Shown one piece after another: positions 1 through 8,153 of a stretch of 64,000 bases of DNA. The position numbers and the translations under genes were made by a program. The notes beneath the pieces are model-generated. The model was not told where the DNA came from and did not search any database. It saw only the letters and a list, made by a program, of their open reading frames with translations. Within the stretch, counting starts at the first letter, position 1; the number at the start of each line of letters is the position of its first letter. The stretch covers positions 186,001-250,000 of the forward strand of contig CAJTOZ010000001.1 of the NCBI GenBank assembly GCA_910578095.1, in the 5' to 3' direction. The DNA comes from an uncultured Muribaculaceae bacterium. GTDB taxonomy: Bacteria > Bacteroidota > Bacteroidia > Bacteroidales > Muribaculaceae.

Positions 1-2
1 CG

Positions 3-296
3 GCGGCGTTCACAGGAGCCGAACTTATGCGCATCGAATACGGCAATGCTATAGGAGCCGCCGGATATGCCGTGGCTGCCGGCGTAGGCATACTTCGCTT
101 GTACAACAACCGTCATTGGTACAACGACGTGCTCGCCGGAGCAGGAATAGGCATCCTCTGCGCGCGCATAGGCTACTGGCTGCTACCTTTTGAAAAACGC
201 ATTTTCAAGTTAGACAACACAGCTATGGCAACTGTAGTACCATTTTACTCCCAGCCCGAACGGGCTGTCGGAGTTTCCATGGCAATGACGCTGTAG
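3..296 (+). CDS. PAP2-family phosphatase, C-terminal part (5' end outside window)
   Basis: The reading frame is open from the first bases of the window, so this is the tail of a gene that begins upstream. What remains is about 97 residues. It contains the third PAP2 phosphatase signature, R-x5-H-x3-D, in RLYNNRHWYND: the histidine would be the phospho-acceptor and the Asp its partner. A small-residue hydrophobic helix (DVLAGAGIGILCARIGYWLL) follows, as expected for the last membrane segment. Family members are integral membrane enzymes that dephosphorylate lipid phosphates such as phosphatidate, PGP or undecaprenyl pyrophosphate. The substrate cannot be told from this fragment, and the first two signatures lie outside the window. 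Confidence 0.8.
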   Translation, partial: AAFTGAELMRIEYGNAIGAAGYAVAAGVGILRLYNNRHWYNDVLAGAGIGILCARIGYWLLPFEKRIFKLDNTAMATVVPFYSQPERAVGVSMAMTL

Positions 297-353
297 GCAA
301 GGGCGAACATCCCGCAAACTGCGCTCTATAAAATATGTTTACGTTTGCCTAAC

Positions 354-383
354 TTGTGTAGGGGAATTGTGTAGGATAATTGT
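354..383. repeat. 13-bp tandem direct repeat, about 2.3 copies
   Basis: TTGTGTAGGGGAA (354-366) is followed at once by TTGTGTAGGATAA (367-379) and TTGT (380-383). It lies in the 217-bp gap between the PAP2 gene and the patatin gene, upstream of the predicted promoter. It could be a regulatory repeat or simple slippage. I see nothing else in this gap except the promoter. Confidence 0.5.
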
Positions 384-465
384 CCATCAAAAAACAAATT
401 TATCATAATAGTGATTATCTAACAATGGCGGACATTCATGTTACTTCTTAATTAGCTTGATTTTC

Positions 466-496
466 TTGGCTGTTTGAACGCTTTTGGCTAAATTTG
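466..496 (+). promoter_or_regulatory. Bacteroidetes-type promoter of the patatin gene
   Basis: The -7 element TAAATTTG lies at 489-496 and a -33 TTG at 466-468, spaced 20 nt apart. This fits the known TTTG/TTG-N19-23-TAnnTTTG pattern of the Bacteroidetes primary sigma factor. It implies transcription starts near 501, which rules out the more upstream ATG at 484 and supports the ATG at 514. Confidence 0.65.
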
Positions 497-513
497 CACT
501 AAATATAATTAAT

Positions 514-1344
514 ATGCCCAATAAACAGCCCACAGACAAAAGCGCTTCCCCAAAGTACAAACTCGGCGTGGCGTTAAGCGGCGGCGGAGCCCGAGGGTTT
601 GCCCACGCCGGAGCTCTCAAGGCATTGGAAGAAGCCGGGCTAAAACCCGACATTATTGCCGGAGTCAGCGCTGGTTCCATTGTTGCAGTATTGCATGCCG
701 CCGGAGTTTCTCCGGAAAATATGTTGCGATTGTTCAGCGAACGTGCGTTCACTGATTTTGCATCGCTTCAGCTCGGGAGCGGCGGTCTTTTCGGCATAGA
801 AAAGTTTAAGAATTTCATAATGCGCGCCATTGGCGGCGAACGCAATCTTGAGGATCTTAGCATCCCCACCTATCTCGGAGTGACCGACCTTGACCGCGGA
901 GAGCCATACGAATTCCATACGGGGCCTATTGGTCCACGCATGATGGCCTCCTGCAGCATACCCATAGTATTCAAGCCTGTACGCATAGACGGCACATACT
1001 ATGTGGACGGCGGCGTTTTAAGAAATCATCCGGCATGGATAATACGCGACAAATGCGAAACGCTTATTGGCGTGAATGTCAGCCCGATGCGCCTGACGCA
1101 TAAATGCAACACCATGCTCGGCGTAGCCCTACGCACATACAACATGATGCTTAAGGCCAATCAGGCCGAGGACATGGCACTCTGCGATGTTTCGGTGCAG
1201 ACACCGGAAATATCCCACTATTCTCCGTTCAATCTCAAACTAATAAGCAACGTATATGCCAGCGGCTATATGCACATGCGGCGCGCTTTGCGCGATGCCG
1301 GAATGTGGCGTGTCGAGGCACAAAACACTGATATTCACGACTGA
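514..1344 (+). CDS. Patatin-like phospholipase (RssA/YchK type)
   Basis: A 276-residue protein with the full patatin fold signatures: the glycine-rich oxyanion loop GGGARGFAHAG (about 23-33), the nucleophile elbow G-V-S-A-G with Ser52, and the catalytic Asp165 in VDGG. Family members are Ser-Asp dyad lipid acyl hydrolases. No signal peptide or barrel domain is visible, so this is the small cytosolic form rather than the outer-membrane PlpD type. The start at 514 is chosen because an in-frame ATG at 484 lies upstream of the predicted -7 element. The amylase gene starts 8 nt after the stop, so the two are probably co-transcribed. The natural substrate is unknown. Confidence 0.9.
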   Translation: MPNKQPTDKSASPKYKLGVALSGGGARGFAHAGALKALEEAGLKPDIIAGVSAGSIVAVLHAAGVSPENMLRLFSERAFTDFASLQLGSGGLFGIEKFKNFIMRAIGGERNLEDLSIPTYLGVTDLDRGEPYEFHTGPIGPRMMASCSIPIVFKPVRIDGTYYVDGGVLRNHPAWIIRDKCETLIGVNVSPMRLTHKCNTMLGVALRTYNMMLKANQAEDMALCDVSVQTPEISHYSPFNLKLISNVYASGYMHMRRALRDAGMWRVEAQNTDIHD

Positions 1345-1352
1345 ACAATATT

Positions 1353-3089
1353 ATGGCAGACAATCAACGCCCGGTTATTTACCAGCTGCTCCCACGTTTG
1401 TTTTCCAACACGTGCCCTACCCCTGTTCCATCAGCGCCCATCACTATCAACGGGTCCGGTAAACTAAACGGTATCACAGCGGAAACAATACGCTACATCA
1501 AAAGCTTGGGATGCAACCATATATGGCTCACTGGTGTACTCGAGCACAGCCACGACGCCGACTACACGCGTTATGGGATAGCGCGACACAACCCGCATGT
1601 TATAAAAGGTCTTGCTGGCAGCCCGTACGCAATCACCGACTACTACGATATCGACCCTGACCTGGCCGAGGATGTGCCTCACCGTCTTGAAGAATTTGAT
1701 GCCTGCGTGAAACGCATTCATGATGCCGGCATGAAGGTGGTCATTGATTTTGTCCCCAACCATGTGGCTCGTGAATATCACTCTGATTCAGCACCCGCCG
1801 GAATCGAGGATTTCGGTAAAGGCGACAATCAGGACATGTTCTTCTCTCCGCAGAATAATTTCTACTATATTCCAAGACAGAAGTTTTCGCCCGAAGCCGA
1901 CATGGGCTCCGGCCCCGATGCATACATAGAATTCCCGGCACGCGCCACAGGCAACGATTGCTACACCGCATTCCCTGGCGTATGCGATTGGTACGACACG
2001 GTCAAACTCAATTATGGCGTGGACCCCTCCAACGGCTGGGGTCACTTCGATCCCGTGCCTCCCACATGGTTCAAAATGCTGAACATCCTGCGCTACTGGG
2101 CTGCGCGAGGAGTGGACGCTTTCCGTTGCGACATGGTCCACATGGTGCCGGTAGCATTCTGGCACTGGGCCATATCCGGAGTAAAAAAAGATTATCCGGA
2201 CGTTCTATTTATCGCCGAGATATATGACGTTGCGCTGTATCGCCCATATATATTCGACGGAGGATTTGACTATCTCTATGACAAGGTCACACTTTACGAT
2301 ACATTGCGCGCCATAGAGACCGGCAACGTCTCAGCCGCATGCCTAACATCCTGCTGGCAAACAGTGGAAGGTATAGGAGGCCACATGCTGAACTTCCTGG
2401 AGAACCACGATGAGCAACGTTTTGCATCCGTGCAATATGCTGGAGATGCTGCGCGCGTATTGCCATCGCTGGTGGTGAGCGCCACAATTGGTACCGGAGC
2501 CATGATGATATATTTCGGACAGGAAATCGGAGAGCCCGGCGCCGATGCCGAAGGCTACAGCGGTCATGACGGACGTACCACTATATTTGACTATTGGAGC
2601 ATTGAGAAAGTGCGGCGTCTTTACGACGGCGGCACATGCGGAGGCCCCCTTTCCAAAGAGGAGCGGATACTGCTGGAGCAATACCGGACCGTGCTCAACC
2701 TCATCAACCGGGAAGACGCCCTGCGCGACGGAGCATTCTTCGATCTCATGTATGTGAATTACGACAATCCCCACTTCAATCCCCACCGTCAGTACGCATT
2801 TCTGCGCAAGGGACGCGATGCAACTCTGCTGATAGCCGTGAATTTCGACGACAGGAATGTCGATCTGAAAATAAATGTTCCGGCCCACGCTTTCGATGTG
2901 CTGGGAATATCTCCGCGAGAATGCCGCTGCACCGAACTGCTCTCCGGTCGACGGTCGACCATTGTTTTCAGCGACGAACGCCCCGCAAGCTTCGCGCTGG
3001 AAGCCCATGGCGCTGCAATATGGCGTATTCCGCATGCAAGGGCAAAAAAAGCTTCTCAGCCACGCGCTGTTTCTGCCGAAAATGATTAA
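1353..3089 (+). CDS. GH13 alpha-amylase family glycosidase, cytosolic
   Basis: A 578-residue protein with the four GH13 regions in order: DFVPNH (132-137), GVDAFRCD with nucleophile Asp260, FIAEIYD with acid/base Glu289, and ENHDEQR with transition-state Asp353. The N-terminus has no signal peptide, so it should act inside the cell on alpha-glucans such as glycogen or maltodextrin. Glycogen synthase and glucan phosphorylase lie 3.4 kb downstream, which fits glycogen turnover. The sequence alone does not separate hydrolase, branching or transferase activity. The C-terminus (about 480-560) looks like the usual beta-sandwich domain. Its stop codon TAA supplies the first bases of the next gene's -7 element. 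Confidence 0.9.
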   Translation: MADNQRPVIYQLLPRLFSNTCPTPVPSAPITINGSGKLNGITAETIRYIKSLGCNHIWLTGVLEHSHDADYTRYGIARHNPHVIKGLAGSPYAITDYYDIDPDLAEDVPHRLEEFDACVKRIHDAGMKVVIDFVPNHVAREYHSDSAPAGIEDFGKGDNQDMFFSPQNNFYYIPRQKFSPEADMGSGPDAYIEFPARATGNDCYTAFPGVCDWYDTVKLNYGVDPSNGWGHFDPVPPTWFKMLNILRYWAARGVDAFRCDMVHMVPVAFWHWAISGVKKDYPDVLFIAEIYDVALYRPYIFDGGFDYLYDKVTLYDTLRAIETGNVSAACLTSCWQTVEGIGGHMLNFLENHDEQRFASVQYAGDAARVLPSLVVSATIGTGAMMIYFGQEIGEPGADAEGYSGHDGRTTIFDYWSIEKVRRLYDGGTCGGPLSKEERILLEQYRTVLNLINREDALRDGAFFDLMYVNYDNPHFNPHRQYAFLRKGRDATLLIAVNFDDRNVDLKINVPAHAFDVLGISPRECRCTELLSGRRSTIVFSDERPASFALEAHGAAIWRIPHARAKKASQPRAVSAEND

Positions 3090-3094
3090 TTTTG
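3087..3094 (+). promoter_or_regulatory. -7 element upstream of prs
   Basis: TAATTTTG followed by C. It overlaps the TAA stop of the amylase gene (3087-3089). The predicted start near 3099 leaves a leader of about 27 nt before prs. I do not see a convincing TTTG/TTG at -33. Confidence 0.5.
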
Positions 3095-3125
3095 CAGAAC
3101 TATTTCCACAACCTCTATATACACA

Positions 3126-4076
3126 ATGGAAACTCCCGTTACAACTCCTTTCAAAGTTTTCTCCGGCACGCGCTCACGCTATATCGCCGAGGAAATTTGT
3201 AAAGAACTCGGTGTCGAATTGGGCAAAATGAAAATCGAACGTTTCGCCGATGGCGAGTTCGAGGTATCGTTTGAAGAATCAATACGCGGCTGCGAGGTTT
3301 ATCTCGTCCAAAGCACTTTCCCCAACTGCGACAACCTCATGGAACTGCTGCTGATGATAGACGCCGCAAAACGCGCTTCTGCAAAGAACATCGTGGCTGT
3401 GATGCCTTATTTCGGATGGGCACGTCAGGACCGCAAGGACAAGCCGCGCGTGAGCATCGCCGCAAAACTCGTCAGCGACCTTATATCCACTGCCGGCGCC
3501 GACCGTGTAATATGCATGGACCTGCATGCCGAGCAGATTCAGGGATTTTTCAACGTGCCTGTCGATCACCTGTATGCTTCTTCGGTATTCATACCCTATC
3601 TCCAGTCGCTCAAACTCGAGAACGTGGTCATAGCCACTCCCGATGTCGGCGGCGCGAAACGCGCCAACAGCTACGCCAAATACCTTGACGTGCCTCTGGT
3701 TCTATGCCACAAACAGCGCGCCAAGGCCAACGTTGTCGCAAAAATGACAGTGATTGGCGATGTGAAGGATAAAAATGTGATCCTTATAGACGACATGGTG
3801 GATACGGCCGGTACTATCACCAAAGCTGCAAATCTAATGATGGAAAACGGAGCGAGAAGCGTACGTGCGCTCTGCACCCATGCCATCATGAGCGATCCTG
3901 CATCCGACCGCGTACAAGACTCTGCCATCGAGGAGATGATATTCACCAACTCCATCCCCTACCACGGCACATGCACGAAATGCACCATTCTTTCCGTGGC
4001 ACGTCTCTTTGCCGACACTATCCGGCGCGTACACAGCAACCAGAGCATATCGTCGCAGTATCTGATAAAGCATTGA
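3126..4076 (+). CDS. prs: Ribose-phosphate pyrophosphokinase
   Basis: This enzyme makes PRPP from ribose 5-phosphate and ATP, feeding purine, pyrimidine, His, Trp and NAD synthesis. At 316 residues it has the normal class I length. Visible motifs are the N-terminal FSGTRSRYIAEEI substrate region, the catalytic and metal segment DLHAEQIQGFF (132-142), and the PRPP-binding loop VILIDDMVDTAGTI (218-231) with its paired Asp residues. It seems to have its own promoter and a possible terminator downstream, so it is likely a single-gene unit between the amylase gene and dnaG. Confidence 0.97.
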   Translation: METPVTTPFKVFSGTRSRYIAEEICKELGVELGKMKIERFADGEFEVSFEESIRGCEVYLVQSTFPNCDNLMELLLMIDAAKRASAKNIVAVMPYFGWARQDRKDKPRVSIAAKLVSDLISTAGADRVICMDLHAEQIQGFFNVPVDHLYASSVFIPYLQSLKLENVVIATPDVGGAKRANSYAKYLDVPLVLCHKQRAKANVVAKMTVIGDVKDKNVILIDDMVDTAGTITKAANLMMENGARSVRALCTHAIMSDPASDRVQDSAIEEMIFTNSIPYHGTCTKCTILSVARLFADTIRRVHSNQSISSQYLIKH

Positions 4077-4090
4077 TCCGGCGATGAATC

Positions 4091-4141
4091 AAGCCGGAGA
4101 CGAAGCCGAAGCACATGCTCCGGCCGCGTTTCCGGCTTTTT
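4091..4141 (+). terminator. Possible terminator between prs and dnaG
   Basis: AAGCCGGA (4091-4098) can pair with TCCGGCTT (4131-4138), followed by a short T run. The inner part of the left arm, GCCGGAG, could pair instead with CTCCGGC at 4118-4124, so two alternative hairpins are possible. The stem is short and the loop long, hence modest confidence. Confidence 0.45.
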
Positions 4142-4173
4142 CAATCCCATTGCAGGGCTATCCGGAATAAGAC

Positions 4174-6312
4174 ATGAAGAAAATCGATCAGGAAACAGTC
4201 CGCCAGATTCTCGACACGGCAAACATTGTCGAGGTTGTCAGCGACTTTGTAAGTCTGAAGCGGCGCGGAGCCAACTACATTGGCCTCTGTCCCTTCCACA
4301 ACGAGCGTACGCCTTCTTTCAGCGTGTCGCCCGCACGAGGCATATGCAAGTGCTTCAGTTGTGGCAAAGGAGGCTCCCCCGTCAATTTCCTGATGGAACT
4401 GGAACAAATGAGCTTCCAGGAAGCACTCCGTTATCTTGCCAACAAATACCACATAGAGATCAAGGAGCGGGAAGTAAGCGATGAGGAACGCCGTCAGGAG
4501 AACGAGCGCGAATCAATGTGGGCTGTCAACGACTTCGCCCTGCAGCACTTCGAAAGCAATCTCACAGCTCATCCCGACGGCAAAGCCATCGGCCTTGCAT
4601 ACTTCCGAGAGCGCGGAATCAACGATGCCATGATAGCCCGCTTTCATCTTGGCTACGCCCTCGACCGTTCCAACGCGCTATATGAGGCCGCCAAGGCAAA
4701 GGGCTTCGACGAAAAATTCCTCGTAGATACAGGATTGTGCATCCGCAACGACAGAGGCCAGGTGTACGACCGATTCAAGGGACGTGTCATCTACCCGGTC
4801 CACAGCATCTCCGGGAAGGTTGTGGCTTTCGGAGGCCGTACTTTGCGATCCGACAAGCAGATGGCGAAATACGTCAATTCGCCGGAGTCAGCCATATACC
4901 ACAAAAGCAGCCAGCTATACGGACTGTATCAGGCCAAGCGTGCGATAGTGGAACGTGGCAAATGCATCCTTGTGGAAGGTTATATGGATGTGATATCCAT
5001 GCACCAGAGCGGAGTGGAAAATGTGGTGGCCTCATCCGGCACATCTCTCACAGAAGGCCAGATACGCTTGATACACCGTTTTGCAGAGAATGTCACGGTG
5101 ATATATGATTCAGATGCTGCCGGCATCAAGGCATCGCTCCGAGGCATCGACATGCTGCTTGCCGAAGGATTGAACGTAAAGGTATTGTTGTTGCCCGAAG
5201 GAGACGACCCCGATTCGTTTGCGCAGCACCACACATCAAGCCAGGTAGAGGATTATCTCTCGGCCAATGAGACGGATTTCATACGTTTCAAAACCAAAAT
5301 ATTGATGGATGAGGCTGCCGACGATCCCATACGCCGCGCCGATGTCATAAACGACATCTTGCGCTCGATATCGCTCATACCAGATTTGGTCAAGCGCCAG
5401 GTCTATATAGCCGAATGCTCAAGGATGCTCGGCATCAACGAGGAATCGCTCGGCCTGCAGCTGTCCCGCATAGCCTCTAAAAAAGCCGAGGACGACGACA
5501 AGCGTGCGCAGCGGCGCGCAGCCGAGGAGTCGCTTGAGAGCCAGCCTGCCGCGCCTGTCGACGACAGTCGGGATTCCGGATTTCTCAAAGGATATGAACG
5601 TAATGTGCTCCGCTACGTGGTGAAATACGCGCTATGCGAATTCTGCGAGGAGGAAGATGGCACCGGCAACCTCATGCCCATGACAGTGTTGGATTATGTG
5701 CGCGCTGAGATGAAACGCGATGGGCTTACATTCGCACACCCCGTCCATAGCCGCATCATGGAAATTGTGGAGGAAACAGCCGCTACGTGGCCCGACATTT
5801 ATCCGGGCATACTGGCAAGAGCCGAGGAGCATCGCCGCCGGTTTCTTGACAAAGCATATGCCGACATGCGCGAGCAAGAATTGAATGTAAGCGCCATAAA
5901 TGCGCGTGAAGCCCAGATCAAAAGCGAGGCCGATGCGCTTTACCGGCAGGAAATCGACACTGCGGCGCTGGACTATGTAAGCCGTACATTATGCTCTGCG
6001 CCCGACGACGACGTGCGCCGCCTGTCCACCGAACTGTCCATCGAGCGATATCAGTTGAGCAAGGTGCACACAAAACACACAAAAGTTGAAAGCGAACGGG
6101 AAGCATTGATACGTCTCGTGCCGCGAGCCATTTCAGAATTGAAAGGCGCTGTACTCGATGTCATGATCCATCGTCTTCAGACACGCCTGCGTGCCCTACC
6201 CCCGGGCTCCACCGATCTCACTGTGCTTCAGGAAATAATGCGTCTTACAGCGCTACGGCAGGAATTCGCCCACTTTTTGGGAGAACGCACCATCACGCCC
6301 CGTAAAATATAA
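4174..6312 (+). CDS. dnaG: DNA primase
   Basis: Synthesises RNA primers for chromosomal replication. The CHC2 zinc finger at the N-terminus is intact: Cys39, His42, Cys60, Cys63. The central Toprim domain shows the catalytic glutamate in LVEGYMDV (Glu268) and the DSD pair in YDSDAAG (Asp312, Asp314). At 712 residues it is longer than the E. coli enzyme (581). The extra length is in the C-terminal part after about residue 430, which starts with a charged linker and should hold the helicase-interaction region. The start ATG at 4174 gives the usual MKKIDQETVRQILD N-terminus. No promoter of the TAnnTTTG type is evident just upstream. Confidence 0.97.
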   Translation: MKKIDQETVRQILDTANIVEVVSDFVSLKRRGANYIGLCPFHNERTPSFSVSPARGICKCFSCGKGGSPVNFLMELEQMSFQEALRYLANKYHIEIKEREVSDEERRQENERESMWAVNDFALQHFESNLTAHPDGKAIGLAYFRERGINDAMIARFHLGYALDRSNALYEAAKAKGFDEKFLVDTGLCIRNDRGQVYDRFKGRVIYPVHSISGKVVAFGGRTLRSDKQMAKYVNSPESAIYHKSSQLYGLYQAKRAIVERGKCILVEGYMDVISMHQSGVENVVASSGTSLTEGQIRLIHRFAENVTVIYDSDAAGIKASLRGIDMLLAEGLNVKVLLLPEGDDPDSFAQHHTSSQVEDYLSANETDFIRFKTKILMDEAADDPIRRADVINDILRSISLIPDLVKRQVYIAECSRMLGINEESLGLQLSRIASKKAEDDDKRAQRRAAEESLESQPAAPVDDSRDSGFLKGYERNVLRYVVKYALCEFCEEEDGTGNLMPMTVLDYVRAEMKRDGLTFAHPVHSRIMEIVEETAATWPDIYPGILARAEEHRRRFLDKAYADMREQELNVSAINAREAQIKSEADALYRQEIDTAALDYVSRTLCSAPDDDVRRLSTELSIERYQLSKVHTKHTKVESEREALIRLVPRAISELKGAVLDVMIHRLQTRLRALPPGSTDLTVLQEIMRLTALRQEFAHFLGERTITPRKI

Positions 6313-6416
6313 CGCGCGCCTCCCACATGGCGGCGACGTATTTTATTGTCGTTTAAATGGTTGTTTTCAAAATAATCTAAAAAAACGGCCAAAAAGGCAT
6401 ATAACAGACCTCTCTA

Positions 6417-6449
6417 TTGCGCGGGATTCAAAAAATATTGCTACCTTTG
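6417..6449 (+). promoter_or_regulatory. Promoter of the glycogen synthase-phosphorylase operon
   Basis: The -7 element TACCTTTG lies at 6442-6449 and a -33 TTG at 6417-6419, with 22 nt between them. The predicted start near 6454 leaves a 17-nt leader to the ATG at 6471. An in-frame ATG-like start at 6417 lies inside the promoter and is rejected. The rest of the 158-bp gap after dnaG shows nothing distinctive. Confidence 0.65.
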
Positions 6450-6470
6450 CAAATCCAAACAGACAATTTG

Positions 6471-8117
6471 ATGGCTAAGAGAAAGCAAGAGATTGACCTT
6501 ATCTTTGAAGCAAGTTGGGAAGTTTGCAACAAAATAGGCGGAATATACACCGTGCTGTCAACCAAAGCAAATACCCTTCAGGCAACCCGAAAAGACAAGG
6601 TGATATTCATAGGTCCTGACGTCTGGACCACAGAAAATCCATCCCCATGGTTCACAGAGGTTCGCACACCTCTCACTTCGTGGGCAAAAAATGCACATTT
6701 GCCGGAAGGCATAAGCGTGCGCGTAGGCCGATGGGAGATCCCAGGCCGCCCGCTTGCCGTGCTGGTGAAGTTCGACAGCCTTTACCGCTCCAAAGATGAA
6801 TTTTATGCCCGGATGTGGGAACGCTTCGGAGTGGATTCACTCCACGCCTATGGCGATTATGACGAAGGATGTGCTTTTGCCCGCGCAGCCGGAATGGTGA
6901 TAGAGAGCATACTGGATTACAATGGTATCAAACCCGGACATGTGGTTGCGCATTTCGATGAATGGACCACAGGTATGGGACTGCTGTACGTGGCCGACAA
7001 GCTCCCCGAGGTAGCAACAGTGTTCACCACACATGCCACCAGCATCGGACGCAGCATATGTGGCAACGGCAAGCCCCTCTATGACTATCTGCATGCCTAC
7101 AACGGCGACCAGATGGCACGCGAACTCAACATGGAGGCCAAACATAGCCTTGAGAAAACAGCAGCCCACGTCGCCGATGTGTTCACCACCGTAAGCGATG
7201 TCACGGCCGAAGAATGCGCATGCCTTCTCGAAAGACGTCCTGATGTGGTGACACCCAACGGTTTCGAAGCAGGATTTGTCCCCGCCCCGCGCAGACGTAA
7301 AGCCGCGCGGAAAGCTGCCAGGGAAAAACTCCTGTCTGTAGCGCGTGCGCTCACAGGCGCGCAACTTCCGGAGGACACATTCATCGTCATAAGCTCCGGA
7401 CGCTGCGAATACCGCAACAAAGGGCTGGATGTGTTTCTTGACGCAATGGCCACTCTGGATGCGGAATCAGACACACGCCCTGTAGTGGCCTACGTAATGG
7501 TTCCCGCATGGGTGCAATGCCCGAGAGCCGACCTGCGCAACGCACTGGACGCCGGCCGTGAATGCGGCATGCCCGATCCGGTACTCACACACTGGCTGAA
7601 CAATTACAACGACGATGCTGTCAACCGCCGCATCCACGATCTCGGAATGTCCTACGGACGCCATCGCGTGCATGTGATATACGTGCCATGCTATCTTAAT
7701 GGCGACGACGGTATTTTTAACATGGCCTACTATAGCCTTCTGCCAGGTGCCGATGCCACTGTTTTCGCTTCCTACTATGAGCCTTGGGGCTATACACCAT
7801 TGGAAAGCGTGGCATTTGGCGTACCCACGGTCACGACATGCCTCAGTGGCTTCGGCCAATGGGTGTCGGGCAGCGGGCGTGAGGGCTTCCTCAAATCGGG
7901 TGTCGATGTGGTGCGGCGCACCGACTCAAACTATTCCGACACCGTGCGTGGGATAGCCGATGCCGTACGCTCCCTTATCGAGGCCGATCCTGAAAAGATC
8001 GCCAAAATCTCTGAAGCTGCCGAACATACCTCGGCACTGGCCTCGTGGACCGAGTTTATACCCTACTACGAACAAGCCTACGATCTTGCGCTCAGCAACG
8101 CCGTAGCCCGAAAATAA
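6471..8117 (+). CDS. Glycogen synthase, GT3 (eukaryote-type) family
   Basis: A 548-residue glycosyltransferase that should elongate glycogen from a nucleotide-glucose donor. The N-terminus reads EASWEVCNKIGGIYTV, the substrate-binding KxGGIYTV signature of the GT3 family (yeast Gsy, animal GYS) rather than the KTGGL of bacterial GT5 GlgA. The GT-B E-x7-E motif is EPWGYTPLE (Glu437/Glu445). GT3 enzymes elsewhere use UDP-glucose, so no ADP-glucose pyrophosphorylase is needed, and none is seen here. The phosphorylase gene follows after 36 nt without a separate promoter, indicating an operon that both builds and breaks down the same polymer. Confidence 0.92.
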   Translation: MAKRKQEIDLIFEASWEVCNKIGGIYTVLSTKANTLQATRKDKVIFIGPDVWTTENPSPWFTEVRTPLTSWAKNAHLPEGISVRVGRWEIPGRPLAVLVKFDSLYRSKDEFYARMWERFGVDSLHAYGDYDEGCAFARAAGMVIESILDYNGIKPGHVVAHFDEWTTGMGLLYVADKLPEVATVFTTHATSIGRSICGNGKPLYDYLHAYNGDQMARELNMEAKHSLEKTAAHVADVFTTVSDVTAEECACLLERRPDVVTPNGFEAGFVPAPRRRKAARKAAREKLLSVARALTGAQLPEDTFIVISSGRCEYRNKGLDVFLDAMATLDAESDTRPVVAYVMVPAWVQCPRADLRNALDAGRECGMPDPVLTHWLNNYNDDAVNRRIHDLGMSYGRHRVHVIYVPCYLNGDDGIFNMAYYSLLPGADATVFASYYEPWGYTPLESVAFGVPTVTTCLSGFGQWVSGSGREGFLKSGVDVVRRTDSNYSDTVRGIADAVRSLIEADPEKIAKISEAAEHTSALASWTEFIPYYEQAYDLALSNAVARK

Positions 8118-8153
8118 TCATTCCTACGAATTTAAACCCCAAACAATATCGAT

